A stretch of DNA of 64,000 nt. It comes from Segniliparus rotundus DSM 44985. Its GTDB lineage: Bacteria > Actinomycetota > Actinomycetes > Mycobacteriales > Mycobacteriaceae. Of this stretch, positions 26,673 to 35,913 are shown in pieces. The notes below the pieces were generated by a model. That model was not told the origin of the DNA. It worked only from the letters and a program-made list of their open reading frames with translations, and searched no databases. Made by a program: the position numbers and the translations under genes. Positions within the stretch are counted from its first letter, which is position 1. Each line of letters starts with the position of its first letter. The DNA lies in assembly GCF_000092825.1 (NCBI RefSeq), contig NC_014168.1:735946-799945 (forward strand), written 5' to 3'.

Positions 26673-27707
26673 ATGACGGCGGAAATCAGAACTTTGAGCC
26701 GCAAGGCCGCTGAGCTTATCGATGAATTGGGCACGATGACAGCTGCCGTCCATGACGGCCTGGCAGATCCGACCGCGCAGCGGGTCTTGGAGAACCTCGG
26801 CGCGCATTTGCGCGCGGAGGGGTCCGAGCTGGGCGCGGCGCTCGCCCCGCCCAAGAACGACTCCGGGGTCGCCGTGGTGCGGGGGCTCATCGTCGACCAT
26901 GGCATCGCCGGACCGACGCCGTGCGGATGGCGCGCGGTGGACGAGCGCATGCTCTCGCCGTTGGACGCGAGCCTCGCCCTGCTCGCCGCCGTCGCCGGGC
27001 GGCCCTTCTCCTGGGCCGGGCAGCAAGACGGTCGGCTCGTCAACAACATCCTGCCCGAGCCGGGCAAAGAGCAGGAGCAGACCGGGGCCTCGTCCACAGT
27101 GCTCCTCGCTCCGCACACCGAGGACGCGTTCCACCCAGACCGAGCGGATCTGCTCATGCTCCTCTGCGTGCGCAACCCGCAGCAGGTGCCGACGACGGTG
27201 GCCTCAGTGCGCCGGGCGCGGATCTCCGAGTCCGACCAGCGCATTCTGCGCAACCGGGTCGTGCCGATCTTGCCGGACGACTCCTACGACTGGGACCGCT
27301 CGCTCGCGCCGCTGCCGGTGGCGACCCTGTGGGACCGCGCCGACGGCTTGGCGATGCGCTACGACCCGGCGTACACGCCGATACACGAGGCCCCTGCCGA
27401 GCACCAGGCCGCCTATCGCAGGTTGGGCGAGGCGTTGGCCGAGGTGGGCGAAGCCGTGGTGCTCGAACCTGGTGACATGGCGATCATCGACAACGATGTC
27501 GTGGTGCACGGCAGGGCTCCGTTCACCCCGCGCTACGACGGGACCGACCGTTGGCTCAAGCGGGTCAACGTCTCGTTCGCGCGGGGCCGCCGCACCGAGC
27601 ACGAAGCGCTCGAGCACGGCTACGGGCAGTCGATCAAGGACGACTTCGCCCCGCCCGCCCGCAGCGGCAGGAAGGCCCCCGAGCATGTGCTGACAGGCGT
27701 CTTGTGA
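26673..27707 (+). CDS. Fe(II)/2-oxoglutarate oxygenase of the arginine/asparagine beta-hydroxylase (VioC/AsnO) type
   Basis: 344 residues. The iron triad is visible as HTEDAFHP (His-x-Glu) and the distal His in NDVVVHGRAPF, and the 2-oxoglutarate Arg lies in DGTDRWLKRV. The HxE form plus RYDGTDRWLKR is characteristic of clavaminate-synthase-like hydroxylases that act on free amino acids (VioC on L-Arg, AsnO on L-Asn). Substrate not determinable here. First gene of a five-gene operon; the start has SD GAAGGAG and a 35-bp palindrome just upstream. GTGA overlap with the next gene. Confidence 0.85.
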   Translation: MTAEIRTLSRKAAELIDELGTMTAAVHDGLADPTAQRVLENLGAHLRAEGSELGAALAPPKNDSGVAVVRGLIVDHGIAGPTPCGWRAVDERMLSPLDASLALLAAVAGRPFSWAGQQDGRLVNNILPEPGKEQEQTGASSTVLLAPHTEDAFHPDRADLLMLLCVRNPQQVPTTVASVRRARISESDQRILRNRVVPILPDDSYDWDRSLAPLPVATLWDRADGLAMRYDPAYTPIHEAPAEHQAAYRRLGEALAEVGEAVVLEPGDMAIIDNDVVVHGRAPFTPRYDGTDRWLKRVNVSFARGRRTEHEALEHGYGQSIKDDFAPPARSGRKAPEHVLTGVL

Positions 27708-28684
27708 GCGCGCAGGACGGCGGCGCGAAGGCTACCAGTGTGAGAGCTCTGAGCAGGAGCGACTTGGCCGATGTCGCGATCACTCCCGGCGAGGTCATCG
27801 CGGCTGTGGAAGGCGCATATCTGGCGCACGCGGCGGACCCGTCGGGCAATCCCCGCAAACTCAACATCACTGCGGGCCCTTCGATCAGTTACGCCATGCT
27901 GGGCCAGACGGACGGCTTCGTCGGCTTCAAGACCTCCTACACGCACAACGGGACCGGCGAGAAGCGCTACTACACCACGCTGTCCTTGTACGACGAGCAG
28001 ACCGGGCTGCCGATCGCGCTCATGGACTGCGCGCGGATCGGCGGGCTGCGCACCCCTGCGGTCTCCGCGCTGCTCGCCCGCGAACTCGCCGCGCCCGAAG
28101 CCAAGACCGCGCTCGTGGTCGGCACGGGCGCGCAAGGCCGCGCGGCGCTGCCGTTCCTGCTCACCGCGTTGCCGGGGCTGGAGCGGCTGGCGCTGTTGGG
28201 AACGCACCCCGAGGGGATCGAGGCGGTCCAAGCCACGCTGCGCCAGCACGACCCGGACCGCTCTGTCGAGCTCGTGCGCGACCAGGAACAGGCCGGGGAG
28301 GCGGATATCGTCCTCGCTGTCGCCGGGCCCCGGACAACCGCGCGAATTCGGCCGGAGCACATCCGCGAGGGCGCCCTCACGATCCTCGTCGGCTACGGCG
28401 TCGAGCCGCACGTGCTGTGGTCTGCTGACCGGCTGGTCGCCACAAACGCCGAGCAAATGGCTCTGACCGGACAAGACTTCGCGCACCCCGAGACCGGCCT
28501 GCGCCGCCCGGACGCGGAGCTGCCGGATCTGCTGACCGGGCGGGCTCCGGGCCGGACCGATCCTCGGCAACGGATTTTCGCGTACAACAGCGGCATGGTC
28601 ATCACCGATGTGGCGGTCGGGGCCATCCTCGCCCGCGCGGCCATAGCCCAAGGCCGAGGCAAGGAGGTCGAGCTATGGTCCTGA
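27704..28684 (+). CDS. SbnB-like dehydrogenase for L-2,3-diaminopropionate synthesis (ornithine cyclodeaminase fold)
   Basis: 326 residues from a GTG overlapping the previous stop. NAD-binding ALVVGTGAQGRAALPFL and the family strand RIGGLRTPAVSALLAREL place it in the ornithine cyclodeaminase / mu-crystallin family. Its operon partner is an SbnA-like enzyme. In that pairing SbnB oxidatively releases L-Dap from N-(2-amino-2-carboxyethyl)-glutamate. An ornithine cyclodeaminase or alanine dehydrogenase role would be the alternative if it stood alone. Confidence 0.82.
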   Translation: MSAQDGGAKATSVRALSRSDLADVAITPGEVIAAVEGAYLAHAADPSGNPRKLNITAGPSISYAMLGQTDGFVGFKTSYTHNGTGEKRYYTTLSLYDEQTGLPIALMDCARIGGLRTPAVSALLARELAAPEAKTALVVGTGAQGRAALPFLLTALPGLERLALLGTHPEGIEAVQATLRQHDPDRSVELVRDQEQAGEADIVLAVAGPRTTARIRPEHIREGALTILVGYGVEPHVLWSADRLVATNAEQMALTGQDFAHPETGLRRPDAELPDLLTGRAPGRTDPRQRIFAYNSGMVITDVAVGAILARAAIAQGRGKEVELWS

Positions 28685-30048
28685 TCGCCGCAGTCCAGCC
28701 GTTCGCTCCCGCGCTCCCGGCGGCGTGGCCGGGGTGGGCGCAACAAGCCCTGGCGAGCCCGAGCCTTCTGCCGGAGATCTCCCACGCGACAGGCGGGGCT
28801 TTCCACCTGCTGCACCCGCAGACCTTCGCGGCCAACCTCGGCGCGTTCCAGGCCGTGTCGGCCAGAACCGGCGGGACGGTCTATTTCGCGAAGAAAGCCA
28901 ATAAGGCCGCGGCATGGCTCACGGTCTGCGCGGAGCGCGGGGCCGGGGTCGACGCCGCCAGCGTCCCAGAGTTGCGCGAAGCCCTCCGTTGCGGCGTGCC
29001 CGGACAGCGAGTCGTGGTCACGGGCCCGGCCAAGAGCGACGAGCTTTTGCTCCTCGCCTGCCGCGCGGGCGCGCTCGTCGCGATCGACTCGCTGGACGAA
29101 TTGGAACGCGCCGTGGCGCTCGCCGACGGCGAGGCGGCGCTGCGGGTGCTGTTTCGGGTCCATCCGCCCCGGCAGCCGAATTCCCGTTTCGGCATGGCCG
29201 TTCCAGAGCGTCAGGCGGCCCTCGTCCGAATCGGGCAGTTCAGGGGCCGGATCGTGCTGGAAGGTTTCAGTTTCCACCTTTCCGGGTACGACATCGCATC
29301 CCGCGCGGAGCTCGCCGGGGAACTCATCGCGGAATGCCTCGCCGCCCGAGCGCGGGGACACCGGGCCGACACCATCTCCATCGGCGGCGGCTTCCCCGTG
29401 CGCTACGTCGAGGCAGAGGATTGGGCGAGGTTTCAATCAGAGTTCCGACCCGAACAATGCCACGCGCGCAAAACGTTTTCGGACGGCTTCTACCCGTACC
29501 ATTGCGACGAACCCGGCGCGCGGGCTCTGGAGAAAATACTGGCCCACCAGGCCGACGGCGCCGCCTTGGAGCAACGCCTCGCAGCAGCCGGAATCGCCCT
29601 GAGCGTCGAGCCTGGCCGGGCTTTGCTCGCCGACGCCGGGATCAGCGTCTTCCCGGTGCAGGGATTCAAATGGCGCGAAGCCGCGCCCAATGAGCACGCC
29701 GGAGGCTATGGGATCGCCACTGTCGCGGGGACGAGCTTGTCGCTTTCCGAGCAGTGGTTCGGCAGCGAGTTCCTCCCCGATCCGGCGCTGTGGCCCACGA
29801 CCCAGCACCGCCAAATCACCCCGACGTGTGTCGGCGGCGCGAGCTGTTTGGACTCGGACATGCTCACCTGGCGCAAAGTCCCGCTGCCACGGCCGCCGAA
29901 ACGCGGCGACTTCTTGATCTACCCGAACACCGCTGGCTACCAGATGGACTCCAACGAGTCCTCGTTCCACGATCTGCCCATTCCGCCGAAGGCAGTGGTC
30001 GATTTTTCCGGCGCAGAACCCCGATGGTCCTTTGAGGAGAAGCCATGA
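28675..30048 (+). CDS. PLP-dependent fold-type III decarboxylase (Y4yA/SbnH-like)
   Basis: 457 residues overlapping the SbnB-like gene by ten bases. The PLP lysine is in VYFAKKANKAAAW; the barrel segments ISIGGGFPV and SVEPGRALL and the C-terminal GASCLDSDML are those of DAP/ornithine decarboxylase-like enzymes. Relatives called Y4yA, and SbnH of staphyloferrin B, cluster with SbnA/SbnB homologues and decarboxylate Dap-containing intermediates. Here it could decarboxylate Dap, a hydroxylated amino acid or a conjugate. ATGA overlap with the next gene. Confidence 0.8.
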   Translation: MVLIAAVQPFAPALPAAWPGWAQQALASPSLLPEISHATGGAFHLLHPQTFAANLGAFQAVSARTGGTVYFAKKANKAAAWLTVCAERGAGVDAASVPELREALRCGVPGQRVVVTGPAKSDELLLLACRAGALVAIDSLDELERAVALADGEAALRVLFRVHPPRQPNSRFGMAVPERQAALVRIGQFRGRIVLEGFSFHLSGYDIASRAELAGELIAECLAARARGHRADTISIGGGFPVRYVEAEDWARFQSEFRPEQCHARKTFSDGFYPYHCDEPGARALEKILAHQADGAALEQRLAAAGIALSVEPGRALLADAGISVFPVQGFKWREAAPNEHAGGYGIATVAGTSLSLSEQWFGSEFLPDPALWPTTQHRQITPTCVGGASCLDSDMLTWRKVPLPRPPKRGDFLIYPNTAGYQMDSNESSFHDLPIPPKAVVDFSGAEPRWSFEEKP

Positions 30049-31097
30049 TTGTCACCCAGTATTCTGATTTGATCGGACGCACGCCGCTTTTGGAGTTCGT
30101 GCGGTTGGAGAACGGCACCCGGTATTTGCTCAAGCTGGAGCAGTGCAACCCGACTGGCTCGATGAAGATCCGCATGGCCCGCCAGATGGTGCTCGACGCC
30201 CTCGCCGACGGCAGACTGCCCCAGGGCGGGCGGATCGTGGAGTCCACTTCCGGCAACACCGGCCTCGGCTTGGCGGTGGTGGCCGCCGAATTGGGGCTCC
30301 GGTTCACCGCGGTGGTGGACCATCACGCCGCCGTGGACAAGATCCGCGCGATGGAGGCGATGGGGACCGAGCTGGTGTATGTGGCCGAGGACGGCGACGA
30401 CAGCCTCAACACAGCCGCCAGGGAGGAACTGGCCGAGGCGATGGCCGCGGCGGACCCTGAGGCGTTCTTCACCGAGCAGCACAACAACGACAGCAATCCC
30501 GCCGCGTACGCCGCGCTCGCGCAGGAGCTGCTCCTGGACCTTCCGCGGGTCGATTACATGATCTGCGCGGTCGGCACCGGCGGCTCCCTGTTCGGCACTG
30601 CCCGCGAACTCGCGCGGCTCGGCCAGCGGACACAGGTGATCGGCGTCGAGCCAGTGGGGTCGATCGCGTTCGGCGGACCCGGCGGCGATTACTGGCAGTC
30701 CGGCACCGGCACCCCCGAGGGCGCGATTATCGGCACTGCCGTGGACTACGAGCTTTTGGACGAGGGCGTGAAAGTGTCGGACGTGGACGCGTTCGCCACA
30801 GCACGGGTGATCGCCCGTCGCACGGGGCTCTTGATCGGCGGCTCCTCCGGCGGCTGCGTCCACGCCGCGTTGCAGAAGCTCCCCGACCTGCCCGACGGTT
30901 CCACAGTTGTCTCCATTGTGTGCGACGGCGGCGAGAAATACCTGGACACGGTGTTCGACGAGCAGTGGATGGCCGTGCGCGGCCTGCTCGACCCCGATGC
31001 CGAAGAGGCAGTGGGCGCGATGCTCGACCGGCTTGGTGTGCGCTCTGCCCGTTCCTTCGGCTCCATGCGCCCGCGCGCCGAGGCCGCGCTACTGTGA
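30045..31097 (+). CDS. SbnA-like PLP enzyme, N-(2-amino-2-carboxyethyl)-L-glutamate synthase type
   Basis: 350 residues, cysteine-synthase fold. The PLP lysine is in NPTGSMKIRMA, the substrate loop is ESTSGNTGLG, and the phosphate-binding loop is AVGTGGSLFG. The NPTGSMK form and the C-terminal extension beyond the CysK core are those of SbnA/2,3-diaminopropionate synthases, which join O-phosphoserine and glutamate. Works with the SbnB-like gene upstream. GTGA overlap with the exporter gene. Confidence 0.83.
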   Translation: MIVTQYSDLIGRTPLLEFVRLENGTRYLLKLEQCNPTGSMKIRMARQMVLDALADGRLPQGGRIVESTSGNTGLGLAVVAAELGLRFTAVVDHHAAVDKIRAMEAMGTELVYVAEDGDDSLNTAAREELAEAMAAADPEAFFTEQHNNDSNPAAYAALAQELLLDLPRVDYMICAVGTGGSLFGTARELARLGQRTQVIGVEPVGSIAFGGPGGDYWQSGTGTPEGAIIGTAVDYELLDEGVKVSDVDAFATARVIARRTGLLIGGSSGGCVHAALQKLPDLPDGSTVVSIVCDGGEKYLDTVFDEQWMAVRGLLDPDAEEAVGAMLDRLGVRSARSFGSMRPRAEAALL

Positions 31098-32446
31098 CCA
31101 CGGTGACCACGACCCGGAGCCGCCTGAAAGAGCTCGCGGCCCTCGCCGCCCCAATCGCGGGGATACAACTCGCCCAAGTCGCCCTCACGACGACAGACAC
31201 GATCATGATGGGCGTGCTCGGCGCGATCGCCCTTGCCGCTGGCGGCCTCGCCATCACGTTGTTCAACCAGGTTCGCACGATGTGCGTCGGTTTGATCACC
31301 GGTCTGGGGAACCAGATCGCGCACGCCCAAGGCCGAGGGGCCCCCGCCGATCAGGTGCGTGGGATCGCGCGCGCGGGCCTGATTGTCGCGACACTCGCCG
31401 GGCTGCTCGGCGCGGTCCTGCTCGTCGCTTTGAGCTACGCCCTCGCCTGGCTCGGCCAAGACCCGCAGGTGCTCGCCGGGGCGCGGCCGATGATGGCGGC
31501 CCTCGCCCCCGGCCTGGTCCCACTGCTGTGGCTGCAAGCGCTCCGGCAATTCGCGGTGGGCGTGCGCAAACCCAAATCCTTGCTCCCGGTGATGCTCGCC
31601 TCCATCGCGGTCAACGCCGCGTTGAACTTCGCCTTCGTCTACGGCTGGCTCGGAGCCCCCCGGCTCGGTCTGACCGGCGTGGGGCTTGCGACCACGTTCG
31701 TCCAGCTCTTCTCGGTCGCGGCCTTCTGGCTGATCGTGCGCCGGGACCGCGACCTCGCGCCGCTCTTGACGGGCACGGGCAGGCCGACGGCAAGGGAGAT
31801 CAAAGACGTGCTCGCCCTCGGCCTGCCCACCGCGTTGACCTACGGTTCAGAAGCGGGCCTTTTCTCGGTCGCGGCGCTGCTGATCGGTCATTTCGGCGCG
31901 GCGGCGCTCGCCGCGCACAACGCGGTCAACCAGATCGTTTACATCGTCTTCCAGATCAGCGTCGGCCTATCGCATGGATCGTCTGTGCTGGTGAGCCATG
32001 CGATGGGTCGGCGCGAGCCGGCCGAGGCCCGAGAGGCCGCCAAAACGGCCCTTTCTGTCGGCGGCGCCGTCATGGCGCTCATCGGCGCGGTCTACCTCAT
32101 CGCGCCGCGCCTGGTGCTGTGGCCTTTCCATATTTCCGGTGACGCGGCGGCCATCGCTGGGACATTGCTCATCGTCGCCGTCGTGCAGCAATTCTTCGAC
32201 AACGCGCAGAACATCGCAGTGGGGTTGTTGCGCGGTCTCGGCGACGCGAAGAGCGGACTGAAAATCACCCTGGTCGGCTATTGGGCTGTCGGCCTGCCGG
32301 TCGCCCTTGTCGGCGGGTTGGCCCTCGGCTGGGGGGCCCCCGGCGTGTGGTTGGGCCTGTCCGCGGGTTTGGCGTTCTGCGCGGCGATGATGGTCCGCGC
32401 GTTCCTGCGCGGCACCGCAACCGGCGCCGGCGCTCCACCGGGCTGA
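31094..32446 (+). CDS. MATE-family efflux transporter
   Basis: 450 residues from a GTG overlapping the SbnA-like stop; longer readings run through that gene. About twelve TM segments in two halves: GIQLAQVALTTTDTIMMG at the start and LGLPTALTYGSEAGLFSVAALLIGHFG in the middle are the paired MATE signatures. Final gene of the operon, so it most likely exports the product or an intermediate. Export may use H+ or Na+; not decidable from sequence. Confidence 0.88.
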   Translation: MTTVTTTRSRLKELAALAAPIAGIQLAQVALTTTDTIMMGVLGAIALAAGGLAITLFNQVRTMCVGLITGLGNQIAHAQGRGAPADQVRGIARAGLIVATLAGLLGAVLLVALSYALAWLGQDPQVLAGARPMMAALAPGLVPLLWLQALRQFAVGVRKPKSLLPVMLASIAVNAALNFAFVYGWLGAPRLGLTGVGLATTFVQLFSVAAFWLIVRRDRDLAPLLTGTGRPTAREIKDVLALGLPTALTYGSEAGLFSVAALLIGHFGAAALAAHNAVNQIVYIVFQISVGLSHGSSVLVSHAMGRREPAEAREAAKTALSVGGAVMALIGAVYLIAPRLVLWPFHISGDAAAIAGTLLIVAVVQQFFDNAQNIAVGLLRGLGDAKSGLKITLVGYWAVGLPVALVGGLALGWGAPGVWLGLSAGLAFCAAMMVRAFLRGTATGAGAPPG

Positions 32447-32484
32447 CAGCTCGCGGGCGCACGCCAAAGGCTTGCCCGCGCGGC

Positions 32485-32500
32485 CCTGACTCAGGTCAGG
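32485..32500. terminator. Small hairpin between convergent operons
   Basis: CCTGAC and GTCAGG arms around TCAG sit between the MATE gene and the stop of the convergent monooxygenase gene (stop within 32496-32498). No T-run. A weak bidirectional terminator is possible. Confidence 0.35.
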
Positions 32501-34013
32501 CGCTCGTCGTGGCGCGCTTGTCCTCCCGCTCCCGCAGGGCCGGGCTGGAGAAGCGCAAGTGCTCGTCGACGACGGGGCCCTTGCACAAGTGCTTGCGGTC
32601 CACGTAGTAACTCATCGCCATGAGCCAGGGCGAGTCCGGTCCTTGTTTCGGCAACTTCGCCAGCGACCGCTGCACGTAGCCGGCGCCGAAGTCCAGGAAC
32701 GGCCTGGTCTGCATTTGCGGATCGGCGGCGGCCCAGACCGTGTCATAGCCGTTCTCGTCGAGATAGCCGAGCAGTTTGCAGAAATACTCGCAGATCAGGC
32801 CGATTTTCAACGTCCACGACGAGTTGGTGTAGCCGATCGCGAGCGCGAAGTTCGGCACGCCGGAGAGCATCAAACCCCGATAGGCCACCGAATCGTCCAA
32901 CGGCACAGGTCGGCCGTCGACGCTGAGCTCCACTCCGCCGATCAGGAGCAGGTTGAACCCTGTGGCGGTGACAATGATGTCGGCTTGCAGCTCCCGGCCC
33001 GACTCGAGCAGAATCCCGTGTTCGGTGAACGTCGTGATCCGGTCGGTCACGATCGACGCCGAGCCTTTGCGGAGCGCGGTGAACAGGTCGCCGTTCGGGA
33101 CAGCGCACAGGCGCTGTTCCCACGGGTTGTACGGCGGGTTGAAGTGCTCGTCGACGGGGTAGCCTTTCGGCAGCATCGTGATGTTCACCCTGCGGATCAG
33201 CGTGCGCGCGGCTTTGGGGAACCGTTGGCAGAACTCCCAGATCAAGCGCTGTTGCACGATGTTTTTCTGTCGGGAGACCGCGTAGCCCCGTGTGTCGCCG
33301 AGAACCTTGCGCAGCACATTGGCGACAGGGTCCTTCTTCGGCAACGGCATGATGTAGCTCGGTGTGCGTTGCAGCATCGTCACATGCGCCGCTTTCGGGG
33401 CCATCGCGGGCAGCAAGGTGACCGCTGTGGCTCCGCTGCCGATCACGACCACGCGTTTGCCGCTGTAGTCGAGGTCTTCGGGCCAGTGCTGCGGGTGCAC
33501 CACCTGTCCTTGGAATCGCTCGCGGCCGGGGAACTCCGGCGTGTGAGGCTGGTCGTAGTTGTAGTAGCCGCTGCAGCAGAAGACCCATCCGGCGCTCAAA
33601 CGCAGCTTCTCGCCGGTGTCCGTGCGCTCCACGTCCACCAGCCATCGCGCCGCCGAGGTGGACCAATCGGCGCGGACCACTTTGTGGTGGTAGCGGATCA
33701 TCGGGTCGAGGCCGTTCTCCGCCGCCGTCTCACGCAGGTAGGACAGGATTCTCGCCCCGTCCGCGATCGACTGCTCGTCGCGCCACGGCTTGAACTCGTA
33801 GCCGAAGGTGTGCAGGTCGGAGTCGGAACGGATGCCTGGGTAGCGGTGCAAGTCCCATGTGCCGCCGGACGCGCCCCTGGCCTCGAGGATCGCGAACGTC
33901 TTCGACGGCTGCAAAGTCCGCAGGTAACGCCCTGCCCCGATGCCGGAAAGGCCCGCGCCGATAATCAGGACGTCGAAGTGCTGGACGTCGCGCTCGGTGG
34001 TGGTCTCGCTCAT
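32496..34013 (-). CDS. EthA-like Baeyer-Villiger flavin monooxygenase
   Basis: 505 residues. FAD motif VLIIGAGLSGIGAG, Baeyer-Villiger fingerprint FQGQVVHPQHWP (FxGxxxHxxxWP) and NADPH motif VVVIGSGATAVTL. It belongs to the EthA-type group, which oxidises ketones to esters in mycobacteria and activates thioamides. Divergent from a PucR-type gene, its likely regulator. No signal peptide. Confidence 0.9.
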   Translation of the reverse strand: MSETTTERDVQHFDVLIIGAGLSGIGAGRYLRTLQPSKTFAILEARGASGGTWDLHRYPGIRSDSDLHTFGYEFKPWRDEQSIADGARILSYLRETAAENGLDPMIRYHHKVVRADWSTSAARWLVDVERTDTGEKLRLSAGWVFCCSGYYNYDQPHTPEFPGRERFQGQVVHPQHWPEDLDYSGKRVVVIGSGATAVTLLPAMAPKAAHVTMLQRTPSYIMPLPKKDPVANVLRKVLGDTRGYAVSRQKNIVQQRLIWEFCQRFPKAARTLIRRVNITMLPKGYPVDEHFNPPYNPWEQRLCAVPNGDLFTALRKGSASIVTDRITTFTEHGILLESGRELQADIIVTATGFNLLLIGGVELSVDGRPVPLDDSVAYRGLMLSGVPNFALAIGYTNSSWTLKIGLICEYFCKLLGYLDENGYDTVWAAADPQMQTRPFLDFGAGYVQRSLAKLPKQGPDSPWLMAMSYYVDRKHLCKGPVVDEHLRFSSPALREREDKRATTSA

Positions 34014-34131
34014 ATTCAGGCTCCTGGGGGTGGGGGAGTGGTGGTGCTGCCTTCAAGAATGCGCGCGAGCCTCGCTGTTGTCGAGAGCAATGTGCCCTGA
34101 TTCATCCTGCTTTGTGGTGCATAGTGTTCAT

Positions 34132-35364
34132 ATGGACACATCATGGCCGGTTCCCTCGGAGCGGATCCAAGAGTTGATGCGCCGAGGGGCGACCATCGCG
34201 CTCACCCCGCAGGCGCATTGGATCGAAGAGTTGCACACCGCGACGCTCGGCGGGCAGCGGATGCGGGCGGTCGCCGACGACCCCGTGCTCGCCGAGGCCG
34301 TCCGCAGGACCAATCTCGCCAACTGGTTGCACTGGGCTTCGTCCAACGCGGCAAGGCCGGGCGAGCGCGTCCCGCCGAACCTCAGCCCCGTAGTCCTCGA
34401 AACCTCCCGCGACATGGTGCGACGCGGGCTCGACCAGACCGCCCTCGACACGTACCGCACCGGGCAGAGCGTCGCATGGCGGCGGTGGATGGACATCTGC
34501 TTCGGCCTGACCTCGGACCCGCGCGAACTCCATGAGCTGCTCGACCTCTCGGAGCGCTCGATCAGGACCTTCCTCGACGACACCATTGACGCGACTTCGG
34601 CCCGCATCGCCGAGGAGCGCGACCAACTCGTGCGGGGCAGCCATGCCGACCGCCTCGCCGCGGTGAGCCTCATCCTCGAAGGGGCCCCGATCCCGCGCGC
34701 CCGCGCCGAGGAACAGCTCGGCTACCAGCTCACCGGGCCGCATGTGGCGGCTGTCGTCTGGGGGTCTGCGAGCACCCCGGCCAGTCGCCTTGAAACTGTC
34801 GCCGAGGCGTTCACCCGTGACAGCGGGGCCGCCCGGCGGCTGACCGTCTTGGCCAGTTCGGCCACGCTCTGGCTGTGGCTCCCCGTCGCCGCTGCCCCGG
34901 CCTGCGCGCATGTGCAAGCGCACATCGCCGACGTGCCGGATGTCTGGCTGGGGATCGGGCGCCCTGGACGTGACATCGACGGCTTCCGGCGGAGCCATCT
35001 CGACGCCATCGCCACACAACGGATGCTCACCCGCCTCACCTCGCCGCACCAAGTCGCCCATTACGACGACATCGCGCTCGTCGCGCTGCTGTCCAGCGAC
35101 CCCGCGCGCGCCGACGAGTTCGTGCGGGACGCCCTCGGCGGCCTGTTGGCCGCTGAGCCGGACATCCGGGACACGGTTTTGACGTACATCCGCGAGCAGT
35201 GCAACACCTCGCGCGCCGCCGAACGGCTCTACACGCATCGCAACACAGTCATCCGAAGGCTCGCCCGCGCCGACGAGTTGTTGCCCCATCCGCTGCCGCG
35301 CAATATCGTCGCTGTCGCCGCCGCCTTGGAGATCGTGCGTTGGCGTGGCCAGTCAACAGCCTGA
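34132..35364 (+). CDS. PucR/CdaR-type transcriptional regulator
   Basis: 410 residues from the ATG at 34132 (MDTSWPVPSER). The family C-terminal HTH is CNTSRAAERLYTHRNTVIRRLARADELL, preceded by a GGDEF-like central region. The start codon lies inside a near-palindrome (34124-34139, GTGTTCATATGGACAC), suggesting autoregulation, and CATAGT at 34119 could be a -10 for a leaderless message. Divergent monooxygenase is the likely target. A frame open from 33940 upstream is a shadow of that gene. Confidence 0.85.
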   Translation: MDTSWPVPSERIQELMRRGATIALTPQAHWIEELHTATLGGQRMRAVADDPVLAEAVRRTNLANWLHWASSNAARPGERVPPNLSPVVLETSRDMVRRGLDQTALDTYRTGQSVAWRRWMDICFGLTSDPRELHELLDLSERSIRTFLDDTIDATSARIAEERDQLVRGSHADRLAAVSLILEGAPIPRARAEEQLGYQLTGPHVAAVVWGSASTPASRLETVAEAFTRDSGAARRLTVLASSATLWLWLPVAAAPACAHVQAHIADVPDVWLGIGRPGRDIDGFRRSHLDAIATQRMLTRLTSPHQVAHYDDIALVALLSSDPARADEFVRDALGGLLAAEPDIRDTVLTYIREQCNTSRAAERLYTHRNTVIRRLARADELLPHPLPRNIVAVAAALEIVRWRGQSTA

Positions 35365-35420
35365 CCGCGGCCTTCTCCTCACCCCCCGGCAATCCGGTTT
35401 CCCCGGACGGCGGCGCTCGC

Positions 35421-35741
35421 TCAGTCCACGCCGGAACAAGACGGGTTTTGCGCCCGAGCCCCGCTCGGCTCAGCGCTCGTGTTCGCGCTCGAAGCGAAAC
35501 GCAGCCATAGCAGGCCCCCCAGGACCGGGAGCGCGAGCACAGCCAGGCTCCACAGCGTTTTGACCGTCAGCGTGGCGTTCCCCGAACGGGCGATGGCGTG
35601 CAGCGTCACGAACCACACGGCGAACGCCGCCAGAGCGAACAACGACACGGCGAACAGGCTCGGGTCCAACACCAGATCGTCTTCAGCGACTTGCGCCTGC
35701 TCGCGCGGGAAACGCAGGGAAATATCTCGTGTGCCGTCCAT
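35421..35741 (-). CDS. Small two-helix membrane protein (PLDc_N-like pattern)
   Basis: 106 residues. Two hydrophobic segments (LFAVSLFALAAFAVWFVTLHAI and WSLAVLALPVLGGLLWLRF) give the pattern of PLDc_N-type small membrane proteins. Convergent with the PucR gene. Low-confidence family; coding frame supported by hydrophobic pattern and codon use. Confidence 0.55.
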   Translation of the reverse strand: MDGTRDISLRFPREQAQVAEDDLVLDPSLFAVSLFALAAFAVWFVTLHAIARSGNATLTVKTLWSLAVLALPVLGGLLWLRFASSANTSAEPSGARAQNPSCSGVD

Positions 35742-35913
35742 AGAGCGGAATTTTATCGACTTTTCGGCCCGAAGGTGAGCGTGTTTTCCCGCTGTTTACA
35801 AATGGGCGCCTTGTTTCACCTTTTCCAGCGGTTGGGCGGGCAGGCCGGATCAGAGCGGACCGCCTCGTCCGCGTGGCGGAACCCGGCCGCACGAGCGGCC
35901 AGTACATGGCTTT

